Notes: generated by a model from the letters alone, not told the origin. A DNA stretch of 64,000 nucleotides from Adiantum capillus-veneris (GCA_014529385.2 CM043969.1:18024446-18088445), one strand, 5' to 3'; shown: positions 11,939 through 24,403, numbered from the stretch's first letter. Translations and numbers: made by a program.

Positions 11939-11944
11939 AATAAA
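11939..11944 (+). terminator. Candidate polyadenylation signal AATAAA
   Basis: AATAAA in a T-rich setting, 1.6 kb after the stop codon of the host gene. It is a possible poly(A) signal; plant signals are loose, so this is only a candidate. Confidence 0.25.
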
Positions 11945-12036
11945 TTTACATTTCTGTGATATTTAATTAAGGATAGGTTTTATCTTCAAGCTCAGTGAAG
12001 GATTGGCACAAATGACAAGCTTACTAAAAAGACAAC

Positions 12037-12039
<3 letters not shown>

Positions 12040-12097
<58 letters not shown>
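12040..12097. repeat. (CT)29 microsatellite
   Basis: 58 bp of CT repeat. Confidence 0.97.
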
Positions 12098-12101
<4 letters not shown>

Positions 12102-13339
12102 TTTCTATGTTTACCCAACCCCTTGGCTCTTTTGTGGTTTCTCCTTGCATGTGTGCCAACACAGTTCTTGCCCTGTGAGAGCATGAGCTCTCACCCTCCA
12201 TATCTACTCTCACATCCGTAGCACTGTCAATTGCTCCTTTCCTGCCCCTATTGCCTTGATGTTGTTGCTCCATTGCATTGCATCAGATGTCCTCCCACAC
12301 AGATTAGCTAGGTTAAAAAAAGATGGACATCATTTCTAGTTATATGACATGATTGTACACATTCTAATGCTTCGTGTGGGAGGAACAATCTTACAAATGC
12401 TTGGCTCCGACTTCAAGTCTTGCACCAATGGTTGGCATCCCTATTCAAACTTGGCCAATGACATGTCAACAAAGCCTTACTACAGGTGATTTCTTGGCAA
12501 AGTGACCACCACAAACACCCTCATGACAATGCTCAAGGGTATTATGAAATTTTGAATAGTGAGTTCTCTGTGAATGACAAAGTTGGCACCTTTATGATAG
12601 AGATGGAGTGGAGTAGATAAAAAGCGGCTCTTTTGACCAATAAAATGATCACCTTTCTTCCTTGGTGAGACTTTGGGTGTTTAAATTGTTGCGAGGATGT
12701 GAATAATCTCTTGGACCTTCTCTTAACCTTAAAAGCTAGGGTCCTTCAGCTTAATTATATTAACCACTATGGAACTACCCAATTGTTAGCCATTGAATTG
12801 ACCTTAAAAGTTCGGATCCTTAGTTTAATTATAATAACCTTATGAAACTACCCAATTGTTAGGCAATCCGCTACCTTATTATCACATCAAGCAATGTGAT
12901 AACTTCCCAACTATGTCAATTTTTTTCAATGAGAGCCCTAACATGTCTTGAACATGTTACCATCCCCAGTTCTCGCAAACCCTCTTAATGGAAGAAATTT
13001 TTTTAATGTACTAATGCCTTCCTTTGAGTATGTATCTCACTTTATTGTATGTTGCACATTTATGAGGCTCCCATTATGATTTGATGTATACACCAACTTA
13101 CCATCTTTAACACTATAAAGAGAGGCCATTGCCATGAGCCCAAGCATCCAATGTTGTGATATCTACATGCCTCTTGTAAACCCTATTAGCGTGAGTTGTC
13201 TAAGTTGCCATTTAAGCTCTAGCTCAAGAGCATATGGGAGAACATGCCATCACATTGTATCAAGTTGGTAATCCATAATTCTTATTCTCCCCATTGTACA
13301 GTTTACATTGTTTCTCTACTTTTATTTACTACAAGATCC
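12098..13339. other. Intergenic, no gene recognised
   Basis: A short direct duplication is visible: ccttaaaagctagggtccttcagcttaattat near 12727 and ccttaaaagttcggatccttagtttaattat near 12803. Nothing else was recognised. Confidence 0.45.
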
Positions 13340-15060
13340 TATTTTACTATTGATTTATCTTGCAGTTTCTACAACTATGTACATTATGGATATGACACCC
13401 ATTGTTGCCATACATAATATCACACCCATGGAGAAGTTTAATGGCAGAAAATCTAATTTGGTACACTTTAAAGTGTTTGGATGCATTGCTTATGTTCATG
13501 GGCAAAATGAGTTTCGAACTATGTCGGACCTAAAAGCGTGTGTTAATTGGTTACTCCCTTGAGCAAAAAGGGTACATATGATACAACCCTATCATGCATC
13601 AAAGAGAGGTGAGCAAGGATTTTGTTTTTGATGTGTTAAAGAGTTGATATGTTGATGTAGAAGATTATTTTGGAGCTGATGTAAAGGAGAATGTGGTTGT
13701 AGAAAATGCAAGTGGACAAGGCCACGTGGTTCAAGTCATGATAACAATCCATGGAGTGGCAAGTTGCGTGAGAGAATAAGTCTTGCAAATTCAATGAATG
13801 TATTAAGAAAGGGAAATAAAAGATTGAGGATGCCCCAAGGATGCCCAATTTGTGTGCAGGCCATGATGACGATAGGGCATTTGGCAATGATCCTTCACCA
13901 CAAAGATTTGGGAGATTAAGGAATGTTATGTAGAGATTGAATTATGACATTTATGTGGCTCGCAATTGTGCATATTTGGCGAAGATTGTGCAAGGTGTAG
14001 AGCCTACTTGTTTTCAAGACATTTTTGGAGATCCAAAGTTAGATCAAGCTATGGATAACAAGATGGCTTTGCTTGATGCTAACGAGACATGGATTTTCAA
14101 TTGCCAAAAGGATAGAATGTGATTGGATGTAAATGTGTTTACAAGGTGAAACACGATGCAAATGGCTCAGTGAGTAGATACAAGGCTAGATTGGTAGCAA
14201 ACATTTATGCACAGACTTTCGGCATTGATTGTGAAGAGATCTTGGGCCCTGTGGCCTAGATGGCTAATGTCCCTACCATGCAATGGCTGTAACGAAAGAT
14301 TGGGTTTTGCATCAAATGATGTGAAGAATGCGTTGCAAGAAGAGGCTTATATTTATAAACCATAGAGATGTGAGGATGTGAGATGTCCCAAGGATTTATG
14401 TAAGCTTTATATGAGAGGATTGCGGCCTATTTTATTACTACTAGTTTCTGTATGGTTGATGTGGATCACTCCTTGTATATGAGGGAGAAAGCAGTAGGTA
14501 ATGTGAACATATGCATCTATGTGGTTGATTTGATTACAGGTGGCAATCAAGAGTCTAAAGTTAAGCATTTCAAGAACCTCTTAAAGCAAGAGTTTGACAT
14601 GAAGGGTTTGGGAGAATTGCGTTATTTTTTGGCCATTGAGATTATACACACCAAAGAGGACATATGTTTGTCACAAAGGCTATATGCATTGGATATGTTT
14701 TCAAAGTATGGTATGGTTGATTGTAAGCCTATTATTATACCCTTATATCAAAATTTGAAGATACAAGCTAATGTATGTGATGTGCTTGTGAATGCCACCA
14801 TGTATAGGAAGATTGTTGGTAGCTTAACCTACATGAAAATCTTTTGATCGGATTTGAGTTACACTATTGGGCTTGAGAGCCAGTTTATGTAGCTTGCCAA
14901 GATGCCACACTTGTCTTTAGTGAGGTATACATTGTTCTATGTGAGTGCTACATTGGATTATGTCCTTTTATATGGGGTTAGTATGAAAGTGCAACATTAC
15001 ACAAATGTGGAATGGACTTCTAGTCTATCCCATCTTGACGATCTACCAATAGATAGTGGT
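13340..15060 (+). pseudogene. Decayed Ty1/copia pol, same family as Copia B
   Basis: Pieces of integrase end, linker and reverse transcriptase in the normal copia order. Integrase end: TPMEKFNGRKSNLVHFKVFG then CIAYVHG (13420-13500). Linker: KIVQGVEPTCFQDIFG (13980). Reverse transcriptase: VDHSLYMREK, a VVDLIT stretch in place of the catalytic VDDL, then LKQEFDMKGLGELRYFLAIE and DMFSKYGMVDCKPI (14455-14730). RNase H start: near 14930-15010. The wording parallels Copia B closely, so this is an older member of that family. It has many stops and frameshifts, and no LTRs or Gag are found around it. Confidence 0.8.
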
Positions 15061-17639
15061 ACTATAGCTAGGCTTCACAGATTGTCTGCCTACAGAGAGT
15101 GATGCAGTCCAATTATCTTGCCAACTCACTCACTAGTGGTTTCACATTGACCATTGCACATGGTCTATCTACAGAGAGTGATGGCCACTTATCTTTTGAG
15201 TTCATTAGCAGTTTCACATTGACCAGAGTCCACAAATCTCTTATTGTGTTGTATTTCCTGCTTATGTTTTGTAGATCTTATCATCATTTTGCGTGGTGAA
15301 GAACCAACAACAACAGCTTTTAGCCTCCATCTTCATTGTGTGCTTCTCTTGGTTGTGGGCATATGTGCTTGCAAGAGCTCAACCTCTCTCTCCTTCTCTT
15401 TCTCTTTACATTTTTTTTGGTCTATTAAGCAATGGATAAATTTGAGACTACATAAGTTATGCTCAATTGCATGGTGGACAACAATTAATTTCATAATAAA
15501 CTCACAACTTTCATGATGCTTCCTCGATGTGCGACTAGTTATTTTCACCATTTGAACCACTTGTGTAGGGTTTGTATGTTCTCTTTTGCAACATTTATGA
15601 CACACCACTCTACGATAAACTTTACATGAAGTGGAGCAAGCTCAAGGGTCTTAGAAGACCTCCATCCTTTGAAAATGTCAATATGTTGAATTATTTTCAT
15701 TGTTGGCACTAATGTCTTTGTATCTTTTTGTAGGCTTTGCTCCCAATGACAAAGACAAGAGCGCCCTCTTCACTCCATCACATTGTGAGAACCCCCATTG
15801 TACATTGTCCTTATTTCCAACCAATTTGTCCCTACCTTTGTCTAACATGAATCTAGAAACGCCTTGAGGTTCATGTCCACATTTCTCCATGACTACCTTA
15901 AGATATGTGCGTCCTTGTCCTCCTCCTTTGTCTCACATATTGCAATCACCTACAGAGCTTACATGCTACACAAACATTGTTACATGAATAAAAACTTGAC
16001 TCCACATGAAGGTTTAACACAATGTGATGGAGGTGCACACACCTTAGGTTGTACATGAAGCAAGACATTGTTGCTTATCCGCCTATCCTATGATTGTGAT
16101 CGAAGTCCATCCACGCACTTGGAAGGCCTTGTGTCCCTGCTCATTCGATGGGATGCACCAAGTTTACCCTTGAGGGCCACTCCTGTTGTAGACATTTTCA
16201 ATAAGTAACACTTGTCTTTACCACCACCTTGGCCCGGGAGTTTGCTTCCATGGACAAAAAGAAACATGCAATGCCATTGTAGATGCAAAATGTTGTTGTA
16301 GCTTACCAATCAATTCATGGTCTCATCCAATAGCAACACATAGTACATCATGGCACTACATATGGCAGAGCATGTCACAATGTTTTGACAATAATGACCT
16401 ATAATCTCTGACTTATCCTCACTTGCAGGATATTCTTTCTCACTTACCTATCCAAATTCCATGGAAACAAATGTATTGAAGCGTTCTCAGTGATGTTGAA
16501 AGGAAAAGTTATCCAATGGCATTGTAAATTTCCTAAAAAATAGCTTAGTTTGACCATCCATTGTACAACCATATTTGATAGGGATGATAGCTTTCAAAGA
16601 TGTTCATTGAATTGTTATCCATTCCTTCCATATGTTCTTCCTTTCCAAAGGTTGCTAGTAGTTCAAAACACACAGTCCCATTGTATTTTAGTGAAAGTTC
16701 ATTTACTTGCACGGGATATTTACACGTACCCAATAGCTTCTCAAGTTGAGTAGCACCTAGACCATCTCTGTTCCATTGGACGACAGATTCGGACACTACA
16801 TTCTCATTTTCCTCACTTTGACTATCCAACTACACCACCTCTAGTATGTCCTCATGACTATGGGTTTCCTTGTTGATGCACACAAGAGTTGATTTGTTAC
16901 CACTAAGTTTTTTGGAGTTAAAGAGCTAGTTATCCGCCTCAGCCTTCCCCTCACTATTAGAGGCACAAACATAATCATAAATGTAGAACCACATGAGAGA
17001 TTAAAAGGGAAACATAAGTCAAGTAATGCTCATGACCCTCATGGTCACAAAATGGAGAAATAATAATCTCAAAAGGACTTCCTTCATCTTCAATGATAGC
17101 CTTTTAGTCTGAGAAATTTGTAAGATGGAGGAAGAAAACTAAGAAGATTGTTTGCAATCTATTGAATCTCACCATTTCACAGAAACACTTGAGCTCTATA
17201 GAATCTCCACCTATTCTCTCCAAATCAAAGTTGCAGTGCCTATGTAGCTCATTATTAAAGGTAGCTTAAGAAAAAATAGAGCATGAATAGATTAGGGGAA
17301 TCACAACGTGGAATCCAAGAGAGGAATGTTGCATACCAATTTGTTTTTTGTGCAAAATCTTAGATTTAAAGTGTACCTTGAAGGGTTTTTGGATATTTGC
17401 ATCAAGTAGTACTAATATTCATCCCTCTAGTGTTTGTTCTCTATGTCTCTCACCTTCAATCATTCCACTCTATCATGTCCCCTCTCTCCACTCTCTCGTT
17501 CGCATATAGGCTTTCCTTCTTCACCATTGGAGATATACGTGGACGGCTTAAGAAATTGGGCACGCAGACGGTGGGAGATCGTCAAGGCATCAAGTCTAAT
17601 ATGCTTCAATGGACAAGCAAGGAATCACACTGTTGGATA
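15061..17639. other. Degenerate intergenic sequence, nothing recognised
   Basis: Longest open frames are under 95 codons and show no motif. A 42-bp word pair (gcctacagagagtgatg... near 15088 and ctacagagagtgatgg near 15168, each followed by gtttcacattgacca) indicates a local duplication of about 80 bp. Confidence 0.45.
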
Positions 17640-18870
17640 AGTGATATATTTAACCTTACACTTTAGCATGGCATGCCTCATGACTGTACAATTTAGATCA
17701 AGCATTTACATAAAGGGGGAGATGTAAACAATGTAAACAACTACCAAACTATAATGGTTGGTTCTCTTATGGAAAAGTTGTTTGATCTTTTACGGGAAAT
17801 GAAGATATGTGAATGGGCTTAAAAGAATGGCAAGCATGCATATGGACAAGCTGGTTTTTGAAAGCATCATAGCAACATTGATTAGCTTGTCATTTCTCAA
17901 GTTCTCATGGAGGAAAGCCAATTGAAAGGTAAAGAAGTGTATTTTTGCTTTTTGGACTTCAAGAAAGATTTTGATATGGTTCCTTGGGAGAATGTTTGGA
18001 ATCGCATGGAGTTCCAAGTCAATGTATGCTTGAAATTTCTCTTATTTACAAAATTGTGATGTGTCAATTGTACATGAGAGAGGTATTTTTTAAAAAAATC
18101 ACAAGTACTATTAGTGTCAACAAGCAAGGTTGCCTACTGACACCAACTCTACTTAGGCTACTCAATGATGAGTTTGGAACTCATGGTATTTGAGTTTATG
18201 TGACAAGAAGCAGTGAAGAGGTTATGATTAGGAATATAATGATCATGATTTTTTTTTGTACAAATGATTTAGTGTGGTTTTGCCCATAGTTTAAAGGATG
18301 AACAAGTGACAAAAGCTTAGAATTGTCTTTGAAAACTTTTGCTTGCATAGTGGGCTAATTGTGAATGGCTCCAAAACAAATTTTATAATTGTGAAAACTC
18401 TTAACAAGGAGAAGCCATGCATTGTGTACAATAATGAGCCCCTTGAAGTGGTAGAGAGCTTCAAGTACTTGGCCTTAAGGTTTTGGCAAACCATAAATGG
18501 AATTCTTGTGCTACACGACACTTGGAAGCCACGAAGAGAGCCTACTATGCATTTGTGAACATGTGCAATCTAGGAGAGATTAAATGTTGGGTTCTCATGA
18601 AATTCCTTTCAACATCTTGGTGACACCAGTGCTTCTTTATGAGGTTGAAGTATGGGGTGGTAGCCTACTTGGAGAGAGTTTGAGAAAAGTCCAATATTGT
18701 TGTCTCCTCACAAAATTTCTCTAAGTCGAGAACCAAACACTATATATGATTCTACTTCCTGAGAAAGAATCACTTCCTATTGAGGTTATGGACACGGAGA
18801 GACTCATGGAGTACATGATTAAGATGGAGAAACATCCTTCACGTTGACTTCCAAGAATTCCATGGGCAGC
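17640..18870 (+). pseudogene. Decayed LINE (non-LTR) reverse transcriptase
   Basis: Across shifting frames the order of a LINE reverse transcriptase is visible. First NNYQTIMVGSLMEKLFDLL and GKHAYGQAGF (17735-17860), then the motif-A region YFCFLDFKKDFDMVPWENV (17939). Next comes a degraded catalytic box CTNDLVWFCP (about 18258), where the usual acidic pair is broken. HSGLIVNGSKTNFIIVKT and VESFKYL follow (18350-18475). The C-terminal part contains GGSLLGESLRKVQYC and a MILLPEKESLPIEVM-like stretch near 18655-18790. I see no endonuclease domain or poly(A) tail. It is a 5'-truncated, inactive relic; the limits are approximate. Confidence 0.75.
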
Positions 18871-19789
18871 AATGTAAAAATTTTAAATGACGCACAAAAG
18901 CAAAATCTCAAGTTCAAGATGGATGCAAGACATCAAGAATTAGTTTGAAAGATGGGATGCATTGCACTTGCTTCATAATGCCTCCACATAGTCCAAGTGA
19001 ATATGGATTTTTTGAAACACCAATATATCATGGCTTGGAAGAAATTTGGTGGTCACACTTCATACATTACAACACATATGTTGCCCTATCTCCTTGCATG
19101 CCATCTACACCGTTGCCTCCATCTGGGCCAATTTTATCCTCTACGGCCAATTATTGCTTATCTTGGGACTCTTGTTGTGTTGCTCAAATTGGTCATCATG
19201 GATATCGTTGATGGCTCTTCAAGGGTGGTGCCACTATTAGTGTTTGTATGTTCATGTGTAGCTTATTTGGTTCCCTTGTCAAGCACTCTTGTGTTTATCT
19301 TATTTTTCTCTTAGAGGAGACAGCTCTCTGGAGATTATGGATTGGGGGTGGAGACCACCTTTGATTTTTTGCTTCACTTGGAATTGTGAAAAGTCGTGGC
19401 TGTGAGGAGTTTTGACACACAATAACCCTTTCCATGCCCTAGCCTCAATTGGAAGAGATCCCAACTAAAGGAGTAGGAGCATATAGGTGTTTGTGTCTTA
19501 ACTTAGAGAAAGTTTGTAAGAAAGCACTTTTGGAAATTCTCAAACTCTTTCCAAGTAGAAGTTGAGATGTTCCTGCCGCACACATCAACTTCGTAAAGAA
19601 GGGCCCGGTGTCACCAATGTGTCGAAAAGCTACTTCTTGAGAACCCAACATTTGACATTCCCCGCATTATACATGTTCTTAAATGCATAGTTTGCTCTCT
19701 TCCCAACTTTGAAACAATGGATAGCACATTCATGCCACGTGATTGGCAAGAACCTCAAGACCAAGGTACTTACAGCTGTCAACCACGTC
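18871..19789. other. Intergenic, no gene recognised
   Basis: Open frames of 64-105 codons around 18945-19314 overlap in three frames, without motifs or coding bias that I can support. Confidence 0.45.
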
Positions 19790-20180
19790 AAGTGTTAGTT
19801 TTGGTTTTGAGTTTCGATTTGCATTGTGTTTTAAATTTGGATTTTGTTCACTTTGCATTTTAAGTGTATGTTTTATATTTACATTTTAGATTTGTATTTG
19901 AGGTTTCAGATTCTCAATTTAGGTTTGCATTGTATTTTCTATTTACGATTTGCAATGTAGGTTCAGGTTTTGAGTTAAAATTGCATTGTAAGCTTGTGCT
20001 TGGATTTGAGGTCTACGGTTCAAACTTAGGTTTGTGTTGTACATTGATTGTGTCATTTTAGTTTAGGGTTTGAGTTTAGGCTTGCAATGTAGATTTGGGA
20101 TTTATGTTTTACGTTTTACATTCATGTTTGCATTTGAGTCTAAGTATATGTTTAGGGCTTAAAATTTGTGTTTTTGTTTG
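19790..20180. repeat. T/G-rich degenerate short repeat
   Basis: The stretch is built from diverged copies of a short T/G-rich word such as tttaggtttg or ttttgagttt, recurring roughly every 10-20 bases. One site reads tttagggttt (about 20059), close to the plant telomere unit, but there is no regular array. Confidence 0.5.
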
Positions 20181-20199
20181 AATGTGATTCCAAACAATA

Positions 20200-20586
20200 A
20201 ATCTAGGTCTACGTGCATAGGCATTATTAGTAGCAATGCTACGATGTGGGCCATTCCAATTGAAATGTCTATCTCTCAGCTAGGGCATCATGTCCTTATA
20301 ATCATTGCAAATGGGATGTGCATCAAACTTGACACATTTCAATGCAACATGTGCACAAAAATGGAAAATTTGATCCATCTATTTAAATTTGAGTTGTTTT
20401 TTATGATAATTTGTCTATATGTGTAGATGACAACAATATGATACGCCTTACTCAATTATTGTGTGTTTTGTGTATTGTACTACCTATTTTCAATTCATTA
20501 GGAATCTGATGGTGGATATCAAGCAGAAATTCTGCAACCCACGGGGTACGTTAACAAGCAATAAATCCAATCACAGAATATGGCAC
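20200..20586 (+). pseudogene. Left part of a split CACTA transposase relic
   Basis: In one frame the stretch CPYNHCKWDVHQT, then HISMQHVHKNGKFDPS (about 20290-20380) looks like the Cys/His-containing N-terminal part of a TNP2-type transposase. Stops interrupt it. Its right end abuts the Gypsy A 5' LTR, with the target duplication GGCAC at 20582-20586. The C-terminal transposase fragment resumes at 55024 beyond the 3' LTR, as expected if Gypsy A split the gene. The identification rests mainly on the right-hand fragment. Confidence 0.4.
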
Positions 20587-21076
20587 TGTAGAAGGCAAAG
20601 ACAGTCCTAGCAGGTAGGAACTATCCCTTAGAAGACAGACCAACAGGAGGCAATCACACTGGGAGTAATTACCGCAGGTAGTTACTACAGTAACTCCGGG
20701 GAGCTATAAATAGGAGCCGCTACATTGTAATCAGGCTTCTTAGCTGCTTGTAGTTCGGCTTTAGATTTCTAAGCACTTTCGAATTTACGAGCTCTCACTT
20801 CTAATCTCACCCTGTAAACATTGCTTATGTAATCATCTGAGTTTAAACCCATTATACACTGTACTGGTTGTCCTTGAGCTATTAATCTAAATCTGCAAAT
20901 ACTCTTTCCAGTCTTTCGGTTATGTCTCTCGTCTCAGTATAGCATTCCAGTTCAGTTATCTATTTCAGTCCATTTAGTACTCTATTCCAATTTCACTAAC
21001 TGAACTGATGACATAACCAGTAGCTCTAAATTCTAACACCGGAATCAGCTGTCTGAAGAGATCAGCTCCAATTCCA
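20587..21076 (+). repeat. Gypsy A 5' LTR
   Basis: 490 bp, TGTAGA...TTCCA. It contains TATAAATAG at 20705-20713, the likely promoter TATA box. Homologous to 54506-55018. A possible primer-binding site (tggcgatcacggtgg) begins about 4 bases after the LTR, at 21080; I could not assign its tRNA. Confidence 0.92.
20705..20713 (+). promoter_or_regulatory. TATA box in Gypsy A LTR
   Basis: TATAAATAG inside gagctataaatagga, about 118 bp into the LTR. The same box is conserved in the 3' LTR at 54611-54619, which supports it as the U3 promoter. Confidence 0.7.
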
Positions 21077-21153
21077 TTTTGGCGATCACGGTGGTTAGAG
21101 TTGTTCGCTCTTCAACCACTCTCATCTCTCAGTTAGAATTTTCAGCTACATTG

Positions 21154-22660
21154 ATGGCACCCAAAGCTAGTCGTGGTCGTAAACCGTCAACCCCCGTCGA
21201 CCCTATTCTTGAGGAATCAGAAAGAGAGTCTGATCCTAAGAAGGACCCGGTGACTGAGACTGAGGCTCAAGAGGATCACAGTCATGCTGATGAGGCCAAG
21301 TACTCTCAACACTCCAATCATTCCCATAGGAGAAGGGCTGAGCGGGAAGAACGCAAAAGCAGGAGTTCCCAGTCCACATACAGAGACGTTGGGGCCAAGG
21401 GCAGCAAGGGTAGTCGTCACAGTTCCAACAGAAAAGCTAGAGAAGAGACCGAAACTGAGACTAAAGAAGAAATTGATTGGGATGCTGATACAGACCACTA
21501 CAAGAAGTCTTCACGATGAAGCCAGGCTCCCAAGGTCAGAAGAAGCAGAGACGATGCCTACTGGCATGATTATACTTCTTCATTGAAAATCTCTTTTCCA
21601 GTGTTCAAAGGAGGGAAGAAAGATGATCCAGATGTTTATATCCAAGCTTTTGTATAGTATGCTGAGTTGAAGAATATTGATGAAGATGACTAGGGAGAAT
21701 ATTTTCCTCAAACACTGAAAGATGCAGCAAGGAAATGGTACTACCATTACCCAGCTTGCCAACTCAGATCATATAACAAATTGCTCAAGGCTTTTAAACT
21801 GGAATATTCAGACACAGGGGTGATGAGGACATCCTTGCGAACTAGATAAGATAAAGCAAGGGAAATTATCAATTAGAAGTTATGTTGAGAAAATCAAGGA
21901 GTTAACTAGGCAGTTGCAGGAGCCACCATCAGAAAAGAGGTTACGAGCATGGTTTTTAAATGGGTTCCGCAGTAAGAAGCTCAAAGAACAGGAGGTGCCT
22001 GCACCAACAAAGAAATTTAATGATTTGGTGCAGCAAGCTCTGAAACTTGAACAACAGGCTAAGAAGGAGACAAGTCACAAGAAGAGGAGGTCCACCAGTA
22101 GCAGTTCTTCCACTGAGAATTCTGATTCCAGTGAGACCTCCAGTAGCTCTGAAACCAGCTCAGATGAAAAGAGCAAGGACAAGGCCAAGAAGGGGTCTTG
22201 GTCCAGAAAGATTGATGAAATGGCCCGACAGATTATTTGTTGAAATCAGCCAAACCAGACAAACAGTTAGGAGAATGAAAACCTGGTGCTCAAGGTGCAA
22301 ATCTAAAGATCATGTTTTCAATGAATGTCCACATTGTACCTATTGTGCAGTATATGGTCATTTATGGAACAATTGTGGCATTCGCATTCATCACTTCAAG
22401 AAGGGAAAGGACTTGTCTGTAGTGGCATTTACCAATGTTGAACCGGCCAAAGTAGAGACAATCAGTGTACCTCAAGAGGAGAAATCAGGTACCAGTGGTA
22501 CTGGTACTGGGCGCGACAGATACCAGGGAGGTACCGGTCGGCCAGGGTCGTGGTAACTTTTAAAATCAAACCCTTAACTGTTATACTTGTGGCAAGTATG
22601 GGCATTTTGTGCTCAGTGTCCAGAAGCACCTAGCACTGCAGCTACTGAGGTGAAAGCCCC
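21154..22660 (+). pseudogene. Gypsy A gag
   Basis: The first usable ATG is at 21154 (MAPKASRGRKPS). A polar, charged N-terminal part follows, then a Gag capsid-like helical region (21590-22060, with WYYHYPACQLRSYNKLLKAF and LSIRSYVEKIKELTRQL). A Ser-rich stretch leads to three CCHC zinc knuckles: C-x2-C-x4-H-x4-C at about 22287 and 22335, and a third (CYTCGKYGH) at about 22583. Gag packages the element RNA into cytoplasmic particles; the knuckles bind nucleic acid. Frame changes near 21500 and 22240 and in-frame stops split the reading, so the gene is broken. Confidence 0.8.
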
Positions 22661-23142
22661 AGAGCTAGTTCCAGTAAGGTTAGTTACATGCAGTAAAGGG
22701 ATAGTCATTGAGAAAATGCCAGATGAGTCGGCAAAACCAATCAGTTCTGAAAGTAGAAAATGGGCTTAGTAGAGAGAGGTATGGAAGGCAAAGGGCAAAG
22801 AGAAGGTAGTCAATGAATGGCAGGAGCAGAGACAACTGGCGGCTAAGATCACAAAAGATCTAGCCAAGAAGCTACCAGAGCAGCCAGAAAGTTCTGATGC
22901 CCGGGTCATTTAGAAGATACCAGCCCAGTCTTCTGAGCAAACAAAACCAGATCAGTCAGGGCGGTCTGGGATTCTTGAGACTATGTTGGCTACAGTTCAG
23001 GGACTGGTAAGGAACTAGGGAATGTTAAATCAGATATAATTGCAAGAGGAAATAATGAAGGAGGCACAGTAGGTACCAGAATAGAGGGAGTGGCACTGTG
23101 TAGATAGTCCCGACTCTTCAAGGGGTAGATCTAGGGGTCTGT
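22661..23142 (+). pseudogene. Gypsy A gag-pol linker; protease missing
   Basis: A Lys/Glu/Gln-rich spacer with stops (for example ITKDLAKKLPEQPES). No DSG or DTG protease motif is present in any plus frame before the reverse transcriptase begins near 23143. Either the protease was deleted, or this branch placed it elsewhere. Confidence 0.5.
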
Positions 23143-24403
23143 CAACATAGAATACCTTTGAAACTGGATGCTAGACCAGTGCGACTGCAACAGTATAGAA
23201 TGAATCCAAATTACGCTAAGAAGGTCAATGAAGAGATCGATAACCTTTTGAAGGCTGGATTTATCACTGAAGTCGCCAGTAGTGATTGGTTATTTCCTAT
23301 TGTGGTAGTGCCCAAGAAAAATGGAAAGCTCAGAGTTTGTGTGGATTATCGAAAGCTGAATGCTCATACCATCAAGGAACCTTTTCCATTATTACCTTTT
23401 ATGGACATGCTTCTTGATGAAATTGCAGGCCACGAGATGTATAGCATATGGATGGCTATAGTGGTTATAATCAGCTACAAATTGCTCCTGAAGACCAGAG
23501 TTAAACTAATTTTATTACTAAATGGGGAGCATTCATGTATCTGGTTATGTCGTTTGGTCTTTGCAACGCGCCAACGACCTTCCAAAGATGTATGCTGGGA
23601 ATTTCTCCACCGATATCTCGCCATATCTATGGACGACTTCAATGTCTATTCAATTGAGGAGAAGCATTTGCTCTTTCTAGAAATGGTTTTCCAACGTTGT
23701 AAGGAAAAGAGGATCTATCTAAACCCATTCAAATCTATTTTCTTGGTCTAGAAAGGAAAACTATTGGGACATATAGTGTCCAAGAATGGCATAGAGATGG
23801 CCAACAACAAGATCCAGTGTGTCCAGCAAGCTAAGGCACCACGCACATCATCAGAGTTAAGTTCATTTTTGGGATATATCAATTTTTATAGAAGATTTGT
23901 TCATATGTTTGCTTCCAAGGCATTACCTTTGTATGAGCTCACAAAGAAGAACAGCAAGTTCATTTGGACTGCTGAATGTGAGGAGAGTTTTCAAGTTTTG
24001 AAGAATGTCATTATCAGTAAGCCAGTCCTTCAACAACCAAATTAGGATGTTATTTTTCATGTGCATGTCGATGCTCCACGATTGGCAATGGGAGCAATAT
24101 TGGCTCAACCAAAAGGGAGAACTGATTATCCAGTGTATTTTGCTAGTCGGAGATTCAGTCAGCAGACTGAACAAGGATATACCACTACAGAGAGAGAAGC
24201 ATTAGGAATGGTTTTTAGTGCTACTAAGTTTCGACACTATTTGTTGGGCAAGCTATTTCATTTTTATGTGGATCATCATGCATAATTATTTTTATTAACA
24301 AAATCATTATTCAAGGGAGATTGATCAGATGGATGATGTTCCTAATGAAGTTTGAATTCCGTATATTTCACAAGCCCGGCAAATCCCATTGTGGTGTTGA
24401 TTT
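23143..24403 (+). pseudogene. Gypsy A reverse transcriptase and RNase H
   Basis: The RT fingers read NEEIDNLLKAGFITEVASS, then PIVVVPKKNGKLRVCVDYRK (23225-23360). The palm region is frameshifted near 23440-23580 but regains SMDDFNVYS at 23629, which covers the catalytic acidic pair. After a TAG at 23749 come GHIVSKNGIEM and SFLGYINFYRRFVHMFA, then RNase H (HVDAPRLAMGAILAQPKGR, ASRRFSQQTEQGYTTTEREA, then FHFYVDHHA) to about 24285. The reading continues to the insertion point of Copia B at 24403 and resumes at 29681. Multiple stops make it inactive. Confidence 0.9.

Larger units (their letters stand above)
10380..11950 (+). other. Probable 3' untranslated and downstream region
   Basis: No further coding motif. 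The stretch is T/G-rich, like plant 3' UTR or intron sequence, and contains tgcag acceptors near 10784 and 10815. The microsatellites at 10956 and 11222 lie inside it. Transcript extent cannot be read from sequence alone. Confidence 0.35.

Noticed and set aside
20059-20070. Interstitial telomere repeat
   Set aside because: Only one TTTAGGGTTT is present in a loose T/G-rich stretch, with no array.
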